DNA of 64,000 bases. It comes from Mucilaginibacter aquariorum (GTDB lineage: Bacteria > Bacteroidota > Bacteroidia > Sphingobacteriales > Sphingobacteriaceae). The stretch lies in the NCBI RefSeq assembly GCF_024498135.1, contig NZ_JANHOH010000001.1, positions 1,302,001 to 1,366,000 on the forward strand, in the 5' to 3' direction. Positions 52,633-63,100 of the stretch are shown piece by piece (the stretch's first letter is position 1; each line of letters starts with the position of its first letter). Made by a program: the position numbers and the translations under genes. Under the pieces are notes generated by a model, which did not search any database, was not told the origin of the DNA, and saw only the letters and a list, made by a program, of their open reading frames with translations.

Positions 52633-52917
52633 TTAAGCCAGCAGGCGGTTCCACTCAGGGTGGCGTTTTAAAAAGAACTGAACATAAACACATAAAGGCA
52701 CCAGCTTTAAGCCTTTTTGTTCGATGTATGTTAATGCCTTTTCTACTATTGCTGCGGCAACACCCTTGCCTTCTAATTCTTTGGGGACATCAGTATGTAT
52801 CAGGTAGATCTTATCATCCTTTATTTTATAATCGATAAAAGCGCGGTGTCCATCAACCACCAACTCAAAGTTGTGAATAGCTTCGTTATTAACCAGTTCT
52901 ATATCAGGGTAGTTCAT
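52633..52917 (-). CDS. GNAT-fold N-acetyltransferase (YjdJ-like)
   Basis: This small 94-residue acetyltransferase of the Acetyltransf_CG type has DGHRAFIDYKIKDDKIYLIHTDVPKELEGKGVAAAIVEKALTYIEQKG; the Gly-x-Gly-x-Ala segment binds acetyl-CoA. It ends KRHPEWNRLL, a conserved end of this group. The substrate is unknown. It is 61 bases downstream of the esterase gene, and the cupin gene begins 2 bases after its stop. Confidence 0.85.
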   Translation of the reverse strand: MNYPDIELVNNEAIHNFELVVDGHRAFIDYKIKDDKIYLIHTDVPKELEGKGVAAAIVEKALTYIEQKGLKLVPLCVYVQFFLKRHPEWNRLLA

Positions 52918-52978
52918 TTTTTTACTTTTTTAAACTGGCGCGATGTCCAAAACGCCAACAGGTAGTCAATTATCTTTT

Positions 52979-53602
52979 TCATATAAACACATGCTGATTA
53001 GCAAGACCAATCTCGTCAAAACTAATGGTATGTGCACGCCCTTTATAAACTTTTAGGGTAACATTGGCATTCATGCTCTTTAGTATCTCAACAGTTTCCT
53101 CTACACGGCTCAATGGCACATGTGGGTCGGGGTCGCCGGTGGTGATCAATACCGGGGTATTCGCAAAATCACCTTTGTAATTATTCAGTTTCAGCTCTTC
53201 GCCTATCAATCCACCGGTAAAAGCTACCGCGCCGCCATATTGTTTAGCATTGCGGGTTATATATTCCAGCGTTAAACAAGCGCCTTGAGAGAAACCCATA
53301 AAGTAGATCTTATCAGTACTAAAACCATCTGTAATTGCCTGTGCTACCACTTCATCAACCAATGCCAGGGCCGAGCTTAAAGCAGGTTCGTTTTGTTCTA
53401 CAGGCGCTAAAAAGCTATATGGATACCAGCTATTGTTTGTTGCTTGTGGTGCATAAATGGCCATATCTTTAGCATTAAACTCGCCGGCAAGCCGCATAAT
53501 GTCTGTTGCCGAAGCGCCCCTGCCATGTAACATGATCAGGGCAGCTTTTGCATTGGCGGCTGCTGCGCCGCCAATGCTTATCTGTTTATTGTGTGTGTAC
53601 AT
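52979..53602 (-). CDS. Carboxylesterase/phospholipase-type hydrolase (MhqD-like)
   Basis: The 207-residue alpha/beta-hydrolase of the esterase/phospholipase group has HGRGASATD at the start, the nucleophile elbow GFSQGACL (Ser105), an acidic residue in GDPDPHVP (Asp157/159) and His191 in RAHTIS. It begins 3 bases after the ring-cleaving dioxygenase gene. Bacillus MhqD, a similar esterase, sits with the dioxygenase MhqO in quinone detoxification, so the same role is likely. It may act on products of ring cleavage. Confidence 0.88.
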   Translation of the reverse strand: MYTHNKQISIGGAAAANAKAALIMLHGRGASATDIMRLAGEFNAKDMAIYAPQATNNSWYPYSFLAPVEQNEPALSSALALVDEVVAQAITDGFSTDKIYFMGFSQGACLTLEYITRNAKQYGGAVAFTGGLIGEELKLNNYKGDFANTPVLITTGDPDPHVPLSRVEETVEILKSMNANVTLKVYKGRAHTISFDEIGLANQHVFI

Positions 53603-53605
53603 TGC

Positions 53606-54541
53606 TTAGTCTAATTTTGGTAATGATTTTTCTAAAGCGCTGCGGAATCTTTCGTGTTGTGCAGGCAATTTCAAATGTGTACCTAATTCTTCAACGGGTT
53701 CATCAACGCTAAAGCCGGGGTTATCGGTAGCTATTTCGAACAATACGCCTCCCGGTTCGCGGAAGTATAAGGAATAGAAATAGTTACGATCTATTTTATC
53801 TGTGATATTTAAGCCTAAAGCAGCTATTTTATCACGGTATTGCATCAACACTTCCTCATTTTTAACCCTAAAGGCCACATGGTGAACCGAACCACCAGCT
53901 ACATGACCGGCAACCTCACCTGCAACTTCTACCAGGTCAACTATGTTCGCATTATCTACCGCATCGGTTATAAACCGGAAACGGTTTACATGCTGTTCTA
54001 ATAATCGATAACCAAATACATTGGTAAGGATATCCGCAGTTGGCTGCATTTTATTGGTGGTGATGGTAATGTTATGAAAACCTTTGGTAGCGTTATCAGT
54101 CTTGATCTCATCAGTTTCCCATGGTAAACGGGTATCTGCAGATTTTGAAGCTATCAGTTCCAGTTTCAACCCATCAGGATCTAAAAAGGTAAGATATTGC
54201 TCACCAAATTTTTCGGCTACCTTGTTATAGGTAACGTTGTGTTTCTCGAAATGCTTTAACCAAAAATCAAAGCTGTTTTCTGGCACAGAATAACCTATCT
54301 CGGTTGCCTGCCTTGCACCTCTCCTGCCAGCTGTAATGCCTTCCCATGGGAAAAAAGTTAGGATAGTACCGGGTGTACCTTGTTTATCACCATAATATAA
54401 ATGGTATGTTTCGGGGTCGTCAAAGTTGACGGTTTTTTTAACCATCCTTTGGCCCAATACCTTTGTATAAAAATCGTGATTGCGTTTTGCATTGCCGGCT
54501 ATTGCTGTGATGTGATGTATGCCGTTTATTGTATTTTCCAT
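53606..54541 (-). CDS. Ring-cleaving dioxygenase (MhqO-like)
   Basis: The 311-residue protein of the vicinal oxygen chelate family has two glyoxalase-type halves: INGIHHITAIAGN, GDKQGTPGTILTFFPW, SVHHVAFRV and GVLFEIATDNPGF. The His and Glu metal ligands of the extradiol enzymes are present. I chose ATG 54541 because the family starts with MENTINGIHH; a longer ORF begins at 54619. It sits between pirin and the MhqD-like esterase, as in quinone/catechol resistance clusters. Confidence 0.9.
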   Translation of the reverse strand: MENTINGIHHITAIAGNAKRNHDFYTKVLGQRMVKKTVNFDDPETYHLYYGDKQGTPGTILTFFPWEGITAGRRGARQATEIGYSVPENSFDFWLKHFEKHNVTYNKVAEKFGEQYLTFLDPDGLKLELIASKSADTRLPWETDEIKTDNATKGFHNITITTNKMQPTADILTNVFGYRLLEQHVNRFRFITDAVDNANIVDLVEVAGEVAGHVAGGSVHHVAFRVKNEEVLMQYRDKIAALGLNITDKIDRNYFYSLYFREPGGVLFEIATDNPGFSVDEPVEELGTHLKLPAQHERFRSALEKSLPKLD

Positions 54542-54575
54542 GATCTGTGTATGTTTTATGTCTAGTTTTGTTTGT

Positions 54576-55430
54576 TTAAAATTCAAGTGTGCCGAATAAA
54601 CCGCTCTTATAGTCTTCAATAGCCTGGTTGATTTCTTCGGCGGTATTCATTACAAAGTTGTCTTTAGCAGCTACCGGCTCGTCAATAGGCTCGGCGCTTA
54701 AGAACAGGATCTGGGCGTCTTCTTCGGCGGTCAGGATTATCTCTTCATTATCTTTTTCAAAAACCACTAAGTTATATTGCCCAACAGTTTCCTGATTTAC
54801 ATTTACGCTGCCTTTAGCTATATAAAGCAATGTCCAGTATCCCGGGGTTGCTATAAATTGTACCTGTTTGCCTTGCGCTATTTCCCCAACAACAGATATA
54901 ACTGGCGTTAAACTTTTTATCGGACCGGCTTTACCATCGTAACTACCGCTTGCCAATCTTAGGTTTACACCCTCCTGCTGTAACACATTTGGTTGCTGTG
55001 CTTTGGTAGCTGATTGATAGGTTGGTTCATCCCATTTATTAGCCTTTGGTACGTTTATCCAAAGCTGGATCAGTTCCTGCACGCCTCCGGTTTTCAATAG
55101 CTCTGCTGTTGGGCCTTCGCTGTGCAGTACGCCTTTACCTGCAAACATCCATTGTACATCACCTGCTTTAATGATACCATTATGCCCTGCGCTATCTTTA
55201 TGATATCCTTCGCCCTGTAGCTGAAAGGTAACCGGTGCAAAGCCACGGTGTGGGTGTGGATGGATGCGCAACTCCTGACCTGGCGCAATGTCCTTAGGCC
55301 CCATATGATGCACAACTATGAACGGGTTAGCAAACCTAAAATCCATGTGAGGCAATGGTTGCCTAACGGTGTCCTCTTTGGTTATTTGCTTTTCCCTGCC
55401 TGCAAGGATGTGTTGGATCTTCTTTTTCAT
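54576..55430 (-). CDS. Pirin family protein
   Basis: The 284-residue protein has the pirin cupin fold with the metal motif HPHPHRGFAPVTF, HSEGP and a C-terminal domain (EPIDEPVAAKDNFVMNT). Some pirins act as quercetinases, others are regulators; in bacteria they often accompany electrophile or flavonoid defence. I chose the ATG at 55430, which precedes KKKIQHILAGR, as in the family; an upstream ATG at 55487 would add residues not in the family. It heads the dioxygenase/esterase unit. A Crp/Fnr gene lies 160 bases upstream. Confidence 0.92.
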   Translation of the reverse strand: MKKKIQHILAGREKQITKEDTVRQPLPHMDFRFANPFIVVHHMGPKDIAPGQELRIHPHPHRGFAPVTFQLQGEGYHKDSAGHNGIIKAGDVQWMFAGKGVLHSEGPTAELLKTGGVQELIQLWINVPKANKWDEPTYQSATKAQQPNVLQQEGVNLRLASGSYDGKAGPIKSLTPVISVVGEIAQGKQVQFIATPGYWTLLYIAKGSVNVNQETVGQYNLVVFEKDNEEIILTAEEDAQILFLSAEPIDEPVAAKDNFVMNTAEEINQAIEDYKSGLFGTLEF

Positions 55431-55450
55431 ATCTTTCGATTTTGATATAA

Positions 55451-55458
55451 CAAAGATA
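55451..55458 (-). promoter_or_regulatory. -7 element (TATCTTTG) for pirin
   Basis: An exact TAnnTTTG match lies 20 bases upstream of the pirin ATG on the minus strand. Confidence 0.55.
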
Positions 55459-55590
55459 CCTTCAAAGCCAGCCCAGCCCAATAACATAGGTTAAGGCCAA
55501 CACTTATGGCAGATTAAGAAGAAAACTTAATGTAGATTAAGAATGAATTGTAATTGCTTTATTGTATGATTGTTGTATTGTTTGGCAATA

Positions 55591-56172
55591 CTATTTAACG
55601 ATTTGCGTATTCAGCATTTTGCTCAAAAACTCCGGCGTAACACCTATATACGATGCCACCTGTTTTTGTGGAAGGGTTTTGATAAGGGAAGGATACAACT
55701 GGCAAAAATTGGCGTAGCGTTCCATTGCCGCGAAGATGGCGTTATCTATTTGTCTGTGTTGATAGGTGGCAATAGCATTTTGCCCAAGGATGCGATTGAA
55801 GCGCTCAAATTTGGGCACTTTGAGGTTCAGTTCCTCAAAATCGATTTTATTAAAGAAGATGTATTCGCTGTCGTCAATGGCGTCGATGTTTAGTCGCGCA
55901 GGCTCACCGGTTATATAGCTGCGCATATCAACTATCCACCAACCGGGCGGGGCAAACTGCAGCACATGTTCGGTACCATTTTTATCAACCGCGTAACTGC
56001 GCAGGCAGCCGGCGGTAACAAAAATTACTTTAGAACTAATGTCACCCTCTTCTAATACCAGTTGCTTGCGCTTAGCCTTTTTATAATGCAATAAAGATAA
56101 CAGATACTGCTCCTCCTGCTCATCAAGAGTAACGTATTTGGCAATACTGCTAAGCAAAAGGCTATTATCCAT
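55591..56172 (-). CDS. Crp/Fnr-family transcriptional regulator
   Basis: The 193-residue protein has the cyclic-nucleotide-binding-like N-terminal domain (QEEQYLLSLLHYKKAKRKQLVLEEGDISSKVIFVTAGCLRSY) and a C-terminal helix-turn-helix (LPQKQVASYIGVTPEFLSKML). No iron-sulfur cysteine cluster is present, so it is not an Fnr-type oxygen sensor; the ligand is unknown. It lies 160 bases upstream of pirin on the same strand, so it may control the quinone-detox genes. Similar regulators in Bacteroidota respond to redox or carbon signals. Confidence 0.92.
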   Translation of the reverse strand: MDNSLLLSSIAKYVTLDEQEEQYLLSLLHYKKAKRKQLVLEEGDISSKVIFVTAGCLRSYAVDKNGTEHVLQFAPPGWWIVDMRSYITGEPARLNIDAIDDSEYIFFNKIDFEELNLKVPKFERFNRILGQNAIATYQHRQIDNAIFAAMERYANFCQLYPSLIKTLPQKQVASYIGVTPEFLSKMLNTQIVK

Positions 56173-56217
56173 TGGTATAAATAAAATACAAGTATATTAA
56201 AAAGAACCTGTAAGCAA

Positions 56218-57456
56218 TTACACCTTTTTAAACAGTGCGATACCATTATGGCCACCAAAACCAAAAGTGTTGCTTAAAGCCACATTAACCTTTTTATTGA
56301 TAGCCTCTTTTATAACAATGTGCAGCCTTGCAGGCACTTCCGGGTCAATAGTATGCGTGTTAATTGTTGGGGGGATAATACCATCCGTAATTGCTTTTAC
56401 AGCAATGATAGATTCTATAGCACCTGCAGCGCCTAGTAAGTGCCCCGTCATTGATTTGGTAGCACTTACCGAAAGGTTATCGTTATCGCCAAATACAGCA
56501 TTTATTGCCCTGGCCTCGCTCAAATCACCTACAGATGTTGAGGTGGCATGAGCATTCACGTAATTCACCTCGTCGGCATTAAGGCCTGCATCATGCAAAG
56601 CAAATTTCATTCCCTGTATAGCACCCTTACCTTCGGGATGAGTAGCGGTAATATGGTATGCATCAGAGGTCATAGCTGCACCGGCAACTTCGGCGTAAAT
56701 TTTAGCGCCGCGTGCAACAGCATGCTCGTACTCTTCAAATACTAAAACACCTGCACCCTCGCCCATCAAAAAGCCATCACGCTCCACATCAAACGGGCGC
56801 GAAGCAGTTTCAGGCGAGTCGTTACGGGTTGATAATGCCTTTAAAGCGTTATAACCACCTATGGAAGCTTCGCTGATAGGCGCATCGGCACCACCGGTTA
56901 CAATAATTTTTGCTTTACCCCAACGGATGTAGTTGAGCGCATCCATAATAGCAGTATTTGCCGAAGCGCAGGCAGAAACGGCAGAAAAGTTTATCCCCAT
57001 AAAACCATATTTGATAGAAACAAGGCCCGAGGCCATGTTTACCAGCGTTTTAGGAATAAAAAACGGATTAAAGTGAGGCATAAACCCATTGGCAGCATAC
57101 TCTCTTACTTGTTGTTCAAAGGTTTCCATACCACCCTGTGCCGAGCCCAATATAACGCCTATATCAAATGGCGACATTTTATCCACTTCAAAGCCCGAAT
57201 CTTCAATAGCTTCTTTAGCAGCTACCAAAGCGTATTGACTGTACAAGTCGCCGCGTTTAATGTCATTACGATCAAGATGATCGGCCGGGTTAAAGCCTTT
57301 TATCTCGGCGGCAAAATGCGTTTTGAAGTGTTCTGCATTAAAACGGGTAATATTGGCGGCGTTACTGCGGCCTGCTACAATGTTTGTCCAAAAACTATTA
57401 ATATCGTTCCCGGCCGGCGATATAACACCCAGGCCTGTAATAACAACTCTCTTCAT
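56218..57456 (-). CDS. fabF: Beta-ketoacyl-ACP synthase II-like
   Basis: The 412-residue enzyme condenses acyl-ACP with malonyl-ACP. Active-site residues are the nucleophile Cys163 in SACASANTA, the His in NAHATSTSVGD, and the second His in SMTGHLLGAAGAIE. The N-terminal VVITGLGVISPAG and GGHNGIALF ends match FabF. No acpP is beside it and it is separate from the lipid locus, so it could be the main FabF or an extra copy used for special (branched) chains. A TACCTTTG -7 element lies at 57521-57528. Confidence 0.92.
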   Translation of the reverse strand: MKRVVITGLGVISPAGNDINSFWTNIVAGRSNAANITRFNAEHFKTHFAAEIKGFNPADHLDRNDIKRGDLYSQYALVAAKEAIEDSGFEVDKMSPFDIGVILGSAQGGMETFEQQVREYAANGFMPHFNPFFIPKTLVNMASGLVSIKYGFMGINFSAVSACASANTAIMDALNYIRWGKAKIIVTGGADAPISEASIGGYNALKALSTRNDSPETASRPFDVERDGFLMGEGAGVLVFEEYEHAVARGAKIYAEVAGAAMTSDAYHITATHPEGKGAIQGMKFALHDAGLNADEVNYVNAHATSTSVGDLSEARAINAVFGDNDNLSVSATKSMTGHLLGAAGAIESIIAVKAITDGIIPPTINTHTIDPEVPARLHIVIKEAINKKVNVALSNTFGFGGHNGIALFKKV

Positions 57457-57520
57457 GCTAATGATACTGCTAAAAACAGGCCAAAAGTTTTAATACTTAA
57501 AACCGCTGCAATAATGGGCG

Positions 57521-57528
57521 CAAAGGTA
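57521..57528 (-). promoter_or_regulatory. -7 element (TACCTTTG) for fabF
   Basis: An exact TAnnTTTG match on the minus strand, 64 bases upstream of the fabF ATG. Confidence 0.5.
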
Positions 57529-57636
57529 AATAAGTATGCGCTTAAAAAAGCAATAGCCGCGTAAACTTTCTTCAAGTATTAAAAGCTGTAATGGTAAATT
57601 GGTAAATTGCGCCCTTTATTAATCATCTACAACAAC

Positions 57637-57894
57637 ATGCAAGACCCATTTGACATATTAGTGAGTGGAATAGTTTATTCTGTTTTCCCCGAAGAAAATA
57701 ACGTTTACACCATATTTAAAGCAGGCGCCGAGTTTGGTAAAATAGAAAAAGACACCGATAACGTTTGGTTAAAACTTAACGCCGAAACCGAAACCCCAAT
57801 GTTTGATAATGATGCCGAGGTAGATGCCATTGGCCAGGCCATTACCAATTATGTGCCCGAAGAAGAGGATGAAGACGACGAAAATTTTGAATAG
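57637..57894 (+). CDS. Small acidic protein of unknown family
   Basis: The 85-residue protein (start MQDPFDIL) has a compact, strand-rich pattern (DILVSGIVYSVFPEENNVYTIFKAGAEFGKI) and an extremely acidic tail (EEEDEDDENFE). There is no leader. It resembles small Bacteroidota proteins annotated as hypothetical. The chosen ATG at 57637 is the one that begins the recognisable fold; an earlier ATG at 57607 would add MRPLLIIYNN. Its downstream neighbour begins 37 bases on. Confidence 0.7.
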   Translation: MQDPFDILVSGIVYSVFPEENNVYTIFKAGAEFGKIEKDTDNVWLKLNAETETPMFDNDAEVDAIGQAITNYVPEEEDEDDENFE

Positions 57895-57931
57895 GATAAA
57901 TCCATATATTAGCCTAACCAATTTCTAAATA

Positions 57932-58723
57932 ATGAAAAGACGCTCATTTGTAAAAGGATCATTAATAAGTGGCGCCGCTGCTGCTGTAGCCCCCACAATT
58001 GCCATGGCCCAACCCGATAAACCGCCGTATGTTGAACACTATGATTTAAGGGTTTATACCTTTAAAGACGAGCGGCAGCAAAAAATTACCGAAGATTTCT
58101 TCCGGGATGTTTATGTGCCTATGATCAAAAAGCAAATTTACGAACCTGTAGGCGTGTTCACCGAGCTTAACCCCGTTGGGCAAACCAAGCTATATGTGCT
58201 GGTGCCCTACAACACTTATGTAAATTATGAGGTCTTAAACTTTAGGCTGGAAACTGATAAAGAATATTGGGCAAACGGTGCCGCTTTCCTGAATGCCCCT
58301 GCTTCCGACCCTGCATTTGAGCGCATGGATACTTCTTTATTGAGGGCTTTTATGCATATGCGAATGAAACAACTTCCACCGCGCGAACAGCGCATCTTCG
58401 AGCTCCGTCAATATAAAAGCGCTACCGAAGCCGCCGGAAAAAAGAAAATTGAGATGTTTAATGATAAAGGCGAGATAGATATTTTTAAGCGCCTGGGTTT
58501 TAATCCGGTATTTTTTGGCGAAACAATTTTTGGTAACGACAGGCCAAACCTAACCTACATGGTTACCTTTAAGGATATGGAAGACAAAGCCGCCCACTGG
58601 AAAGCTTTTGTTGATGACCCGGAATGGAAAAAGATAAGCGCAGTGCCTGAATATGCCGATGCGTTGCTGGTATCCAAAATAACATCTACCATGTTGGTGC
58701 CTACTTCTTATTCGGGAATATAA
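57932..58723 (+). CDS. NIPSNAP-family protein with Tat-type leader
   Basis: The 263-residue protein begins with a twin-arginine-like signal (RRSFVKGS, Arg3-Arg4) ending AMAQ, so it is probably exported folded. Two NIPSNAP-like halves follow (HYDLRVYTFKDERQQKITEDFFRD and RIFELRQYKSATEAAGKKKIEMFN). NIPSNAP proteins are of unknown activity, and some are oxidoreductase- or stress-linked. Full length and ordinary. It is followed by the SDR gene after 50 bases. Confidence 0.9.
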   Translation: MKRRSFVKGSLISGAAAAVAPTIAMAQPDKPPYVEHYDLRVYTFKDERQQKITEDFFRDVYVPMIKKQIYEPVGVFTELNPVGQTKLYVLVPYNTYVNYEVLNFRLETDKEYWANGAAFLNAPASDPAFERMDTSLLRAFMHMRMKQLPPREQRIFELRQYKSATEAAGKKKIEMFNDKGEIDIFKRLGFNPVFFGETIFGNDRPNLTYMVTFKDMEDKAAHWKAFVDDPEWKKISAVPEYADALLVSKITSTMLVPTSYSGI

Positions 58724-58773
58724 GCCTGCCGAAAACACTTATTCATTAATACAGTTATTATACAAATAACTGT

Positions 58774-59754
58774 ATGATGAAAGAGATTAGATTAACCGGG
58801 AAAACCATAGTTATTACAGGTGCATCAAGCGGTGCGGGCTACGCTGCCGCGATAGAATTTGCACAATATCACACCAACCTTGTACTAGCTGCCAGGAACG
58901 AAGCGGCGCTTGAAGAAGTAGCTGCAGAATGCCGCGAACTGGGTGCTGATGTACTTACTGTTGTTACCGATGTTACCGACGCAAAGGCGGTTATTAACCT
59001 GGCCAATACCGCAAACGACTGGCATAATAAAATTGACATCTGGATAAATAATGCAGGTGTGCTTGCAGCCGGCGATTTTGATGTAACACCAATAGAGGTG
59101 CATGAACAGGTTATTAAAATTAACTTGTTGGGTTACATGAACGGCGCACACGCCGTATTGCCTTTTTTTAAAACGCAAAAACATGGTATTCTCATCAATA
59201 ATATTTCTATCGGCGGCTTTTTGCCTGTTCCGTACGGAGCCGGGTATTCGGCCAGTAAGTTTGGCATAACGGGTTTCTCCGCGGCTTTAAAAGGCGAGTT
59301 AACAAACTGGCCCGAAATTTATATCTGCGACATGTTCCCGGCATTTTTAGATACGCCGGGCATTAGCCATTCAGGCAACTATACAGGTAAACAACTAAAA
59401 CCCGCCCCTCCTGTTTATGATCCTAAAAGGCTTGCCCAGGCTATGGTTAAAGTAGCTAACAACCCCAGGTCGGGTACATTTGTGGGTAGCGCATCACTAA
59501 TTTTAAAACTAACATATGCACTATTCCCGGGGCTTACTACCAGGTTAACAGGTGCTGTTATGCGCAAATATTTAAAAATGGCGTCGCCCATTGCACCTAC
59601 AAGCGGCAACTTATTCAATACCGTAAATTATGGCATGAGCCCGTACGGCGGCTTCGGTTTAGCGGGCAAACCAAGGGCGCACCGTAAATACATAGCAGCG
59701 GCACTGGCAGTAGGTTTAGTAACTGGGGTTTGGCTTACCTTATTGAAAAGATAG
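58774..59754 (+). CDS. SDR-family oxidoreductase
   Basis: The 326-residue short-chain dehydrogenase has TGASSGAGYAAAIEFA (the TGxxxGxG NAD(P) motif), the NNAGVL motif, Ser in NNISIGG, and the YSASKFG catalytic Tyr-Lys, then a C-terminal hydrophobic stretch (YIAAALAVGLVTGVWLTLL) that could anchor it in the membrane. The substrate is unknown. It is not close enough to the lipid locus to be assigned as ketosphinganine reductase. The start may be 58774 or the following ATG (58777). Its stop abuts the next, facing small gene. Confidence 0.92.
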   Translation: MMKEIRLTGKTIVITGASSGAGYAAAIEFAQYHTNLVLAARNEAALEEVAAECRELGADVLTVVTDVTDAKAVINLANTANDWHNKIDIWINNAGVLAAGDFDVTPIEVHEQVIKINLLGYMNGAHAVLPFFKTQKHGILINNISIGGFLPVPYGAGYSASKFGITGFSAALKGELTNWPEIYICDMFPAFLDTPGISHSGNYTGKQLKPAPPVYDPKRLAQAMVKVANNPRSGTFVGSASLILKLTYALFPGLTTRLTGAVMRKYLKMASPIAPTSGNLFNTVNYGMSPYGGFGLAGKPRAHRKYIAAALAVGLVTGVWLTLLKR

Positions 59755-59943
59755 TTATTTCCGATCATCTTTTTGTTGCTTGCGATACCATTCCTTTGCG
59801 TTTTTTACACCAATAGCAATGGCCGCGCCCTCGTCCATATGCTTATCAATAAGCAAGGCGTTAGCTATTTCTACCGCCTTTTCCCTAATAGGTTTTGGCA
59901 GGTTTTTGTACGATGGCGGGTAATCTCCATTACTCCAGGGCAT
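59755..59943 (-). CDS. Small ChaB/YdaT-like protein
   Basis: The 62-residue protein has a conserved pattern WSNGDYPPSYKNLPKPIREKAVEIANAL and DEGAAIAIGVKNAKEW, shared by small soluble proteins I know from YdaT- or ChaB-like groups. No function is known. The stop codon abuts the SDR stop with no spacer. Confidence 0.7.
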   Translation of the reverse strand: MPWSNGDYPPSYKNLPKPIREKAVEIANALLIDKHMDEGAAIAIGVKNAKEWYRKQQKDDRK

Positions 59944-60135
59944 AATATTAGTTTTAAGGATAACATTTATGTCGATATGTGGTTTGCAAAAGCTATAGGG
60001 CTAATTAATATTTAATATTCTTAATTTAATTAACATTACCTTTAATCTGTTGCTAACTGACTTATCTGTTTTTCTACAATAATTATTGTAGTCATAATAC
60101 CCTAATACCCCTAATTATAATATTACGCCGATACG

Positions 60136-63100
60136 ATGACTAAAATAAAAGGGACATCCGATGAACCTATTTCCTCTAATCAATTTCCGGTAGTTGGCAT
60201 AGGAGCATCTGCAGGGGGGTTAAATGCTGTAAAACAGTTTTTGCATGCAGTACCGGCAAAATCGGGTATAGCTTATGTATTTGTGCAACATTTAAGCCCA
60301 ACACATGAAAGCTTGTTGCCCGGCATCCTTAAAAAGCTGGCCAATATCCCTGTTCATCAAATTACAGATAATATACACCTGGAGCCAGATAACCTGTACA
60401 TCATCCCCAACAATAAAATAGTTACCGCAACAGATGGGGTACTTAAACTGGCTCCCTTAGATGAAAAGCATCACAGAGTTAAAATAATCGATCTGTTTTT
60501 TTCCTCTCTTGCCGCAGTGCATCAGGGTTATGCCATTGGTGTTGTACTATCGGGTTTGTTAGATGATGGTACACTTGGGCTACAAGCCATAAAGGCTTAT
60601 GGTGGTATCACCTTTGCACAAGATAAAGTTTCGGCGGCTTTTGATGATATGCCTACCAACGCTATAAACACAGGCACGGTAGATTTTGTACTCTCCCCAG
60701 AAAAAATTGCGGAACATATTATCGCGATAAACTATCCCTTTAATCTTAATAACCAGCAAACAGAATTATTGGATAAAACCGCGCAAAAAGACGAGGATGT
60801 TTTTAAGCATCTGCTTAAGGTATTACTTACCCGCCGTGGTGTCGATTTTACGTACTATAAAAAAAGCACTTTAAAGCGCCGTATAATAAGGCGCATGGCG
60901 CTTAATAATATTGATAAGCCAGAGCATTACCTGTCTTATACAAGCGAAAATAAAAGTGAGCAGGACGCTTTATATAATGATATGCTGATATCGGTTACCA
61001 ATTTTTTCCGCGACCCTGAAAGCTTTGAATTGCTCTGCACAACGATTTTCCCCGACCTGCTAAAACAGAAAGCAGATAATGGGTCGTTAAGGATTTGGGT
61101 AGCCGGCTGCGCAACAGGCGAGGAAGCTTACTCTATGGCTATTTGCCTGCAGGAGCTTATGGGCGATAAAGCATCGGCCATAAAAATACAAGTGTTTGCC
61201 AGTGATATTTCTGAAACTGCCATAAAAAAGGCGCGTGTAGGCGTATACCGCCCAACCGACCTTGATGGATTATCCCCCTTACGTTTGCAGCAGTTTTTCA
61301 CAAAGCAAAACAGCAACTACCGGGTAAATAAAGAGATACGTGATATGTGTGTATTTGCGCATCACAACCTGCTTAAAGATCCGCCCTTTTCAAAAATGGA
61401 CCTGGTTAGCTGCCGTAATGTACTTATATATCTCGAACCTGTTTTGCAAAAAAAGGCACTTACTACCTTTCACTATGCGTTAAACGATCAGGGTTATTTG
61501 ATGCTTGGTAAATCAGAAAGCATAAATAACAATCCCGAGTTATTTGCCGCATATAATCACCAGGAAAAACTATTTCAAAAAAAGGGTGCAAGTGGGCGCT
61601 TTATGCCCGTAACAAGCCGGGGCAGCGAGCAAAGTTTTAAAGACATTGATGTAAACACGCGCAACGAAAGCGGCAAACAGGATGTTTTTAAAACTGCTGA
61701 TGATATTATACTTGCAAAATATTCACCATCGGGCGTGTTGATAAACGATGAATTTGATATTATACAATTTCGTGGCAAAACGGATACCTGGTTAGCATTA
61801 CCAAGTGGTAAGGCAAGCCTGAATCTGTTAAAAATGGCACGTGAAGGTTTGGCTTTTGAGCTTAGAAACTTGTTGCAACAGGCTAAAAAAACAAACACGG
61901 CAGTTAGTAAAAGCAGTGTATTGTTTAAATTGGGAAACGAACAGGCATATGTAAATATGGACGTTGCCCCATTACCGAGTACAGAAAACCAGCATTATCT
62001 TGTTCTATTTAAGGAAGATCTTACACACGCTATCCATATATCCGGCACTGAGACAACAGAACAAGCCGGTAACCATTTAAGCCATTTGAGAATAGAACAA
62101 CTGGAAAGCGAACTGATGCAAACCCGCGCAGATATGCGTGCGGTAACTGATGAGCAGGAAGCTGTTTATGAAGAGTTGCAAAGCGCCAATCAGGAATTAT
62201 TATCTGGCAGTGAAGAAATGCAAACTATTAACGAGGAACTGGAAACCTCCAGGGAAGAACTGCAAAGCACAAACGAAGAAATAAATATTGTAAATAACGA
62301 GCTAACTGATCGTAATGAGGAATTAAACAATGCCCGTACTTATACCGAAGGCATCATTAATACCATTGGCGACCCACTTATTATATTGGATAAAGACTTG
62401 CGTGTAAAACGTGCTACTAATGGCTTTTACACCAAATTTAAGGTAACCGAGAAAGAAACAGAGGGCCGATATATTTACGATTTAGGCAACCTGCAATGGG
62501 ATATACCTGCGCTAAGGGAAATGCTTGAAATGATATTACCCGAAAAAAAGGTGGTAAGCGATTACCAGGTAACACACGTATTCCCTACCATTGGCCGCAA
62601 AGTAATGTGCCTGAATGCACGTCAACTTGAAAAGATAAACGGCGACCAACTGATACTACTGGCTATTGAAGACATTACCGATAAGCGTAAGGTTGAAGAG
62701 GGTTTGGCCGAAGTAGAAAAACTATTTAAGGAAAGTAAGGAGCGTTTAAAGCTTGCTGTTGATGCCGCCGGCCTGGGTACCTGGGATTATAACTCGTTAA
62801 CCGGCGAACTGATTTGGGACCATCGCTGTAAAGAAATGTTTAATCTTTCATTAAATGATTCTATTACCTATAACCGTTTTATTGACCTGATACATACCGA
62901 AGACCGCAAAAAGGTAGATAAGGCACTTAAACAGGCTTTAGCAGGCCATGAGGATGGAGAATATGATGAGGAATTTCGCACGGCAGAAACTTCAGGAAAA
63001 AAATTTAAATGGCTAAAATTTAAGGGCAAAGCATATTTTGACACCGATGGCCTTGCCTATCGATTTGTGGGTACTTCGCTGGATATTACCGTACAAAAAA

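Noticed and set aside
58774..59754. SDR as ketosphinganine reductase of the lipid locus
   Set aside because: It is about 11 kb from the locus, next to a NIPSNAP gene, and has nothing specific beyond generic SDR motifs.
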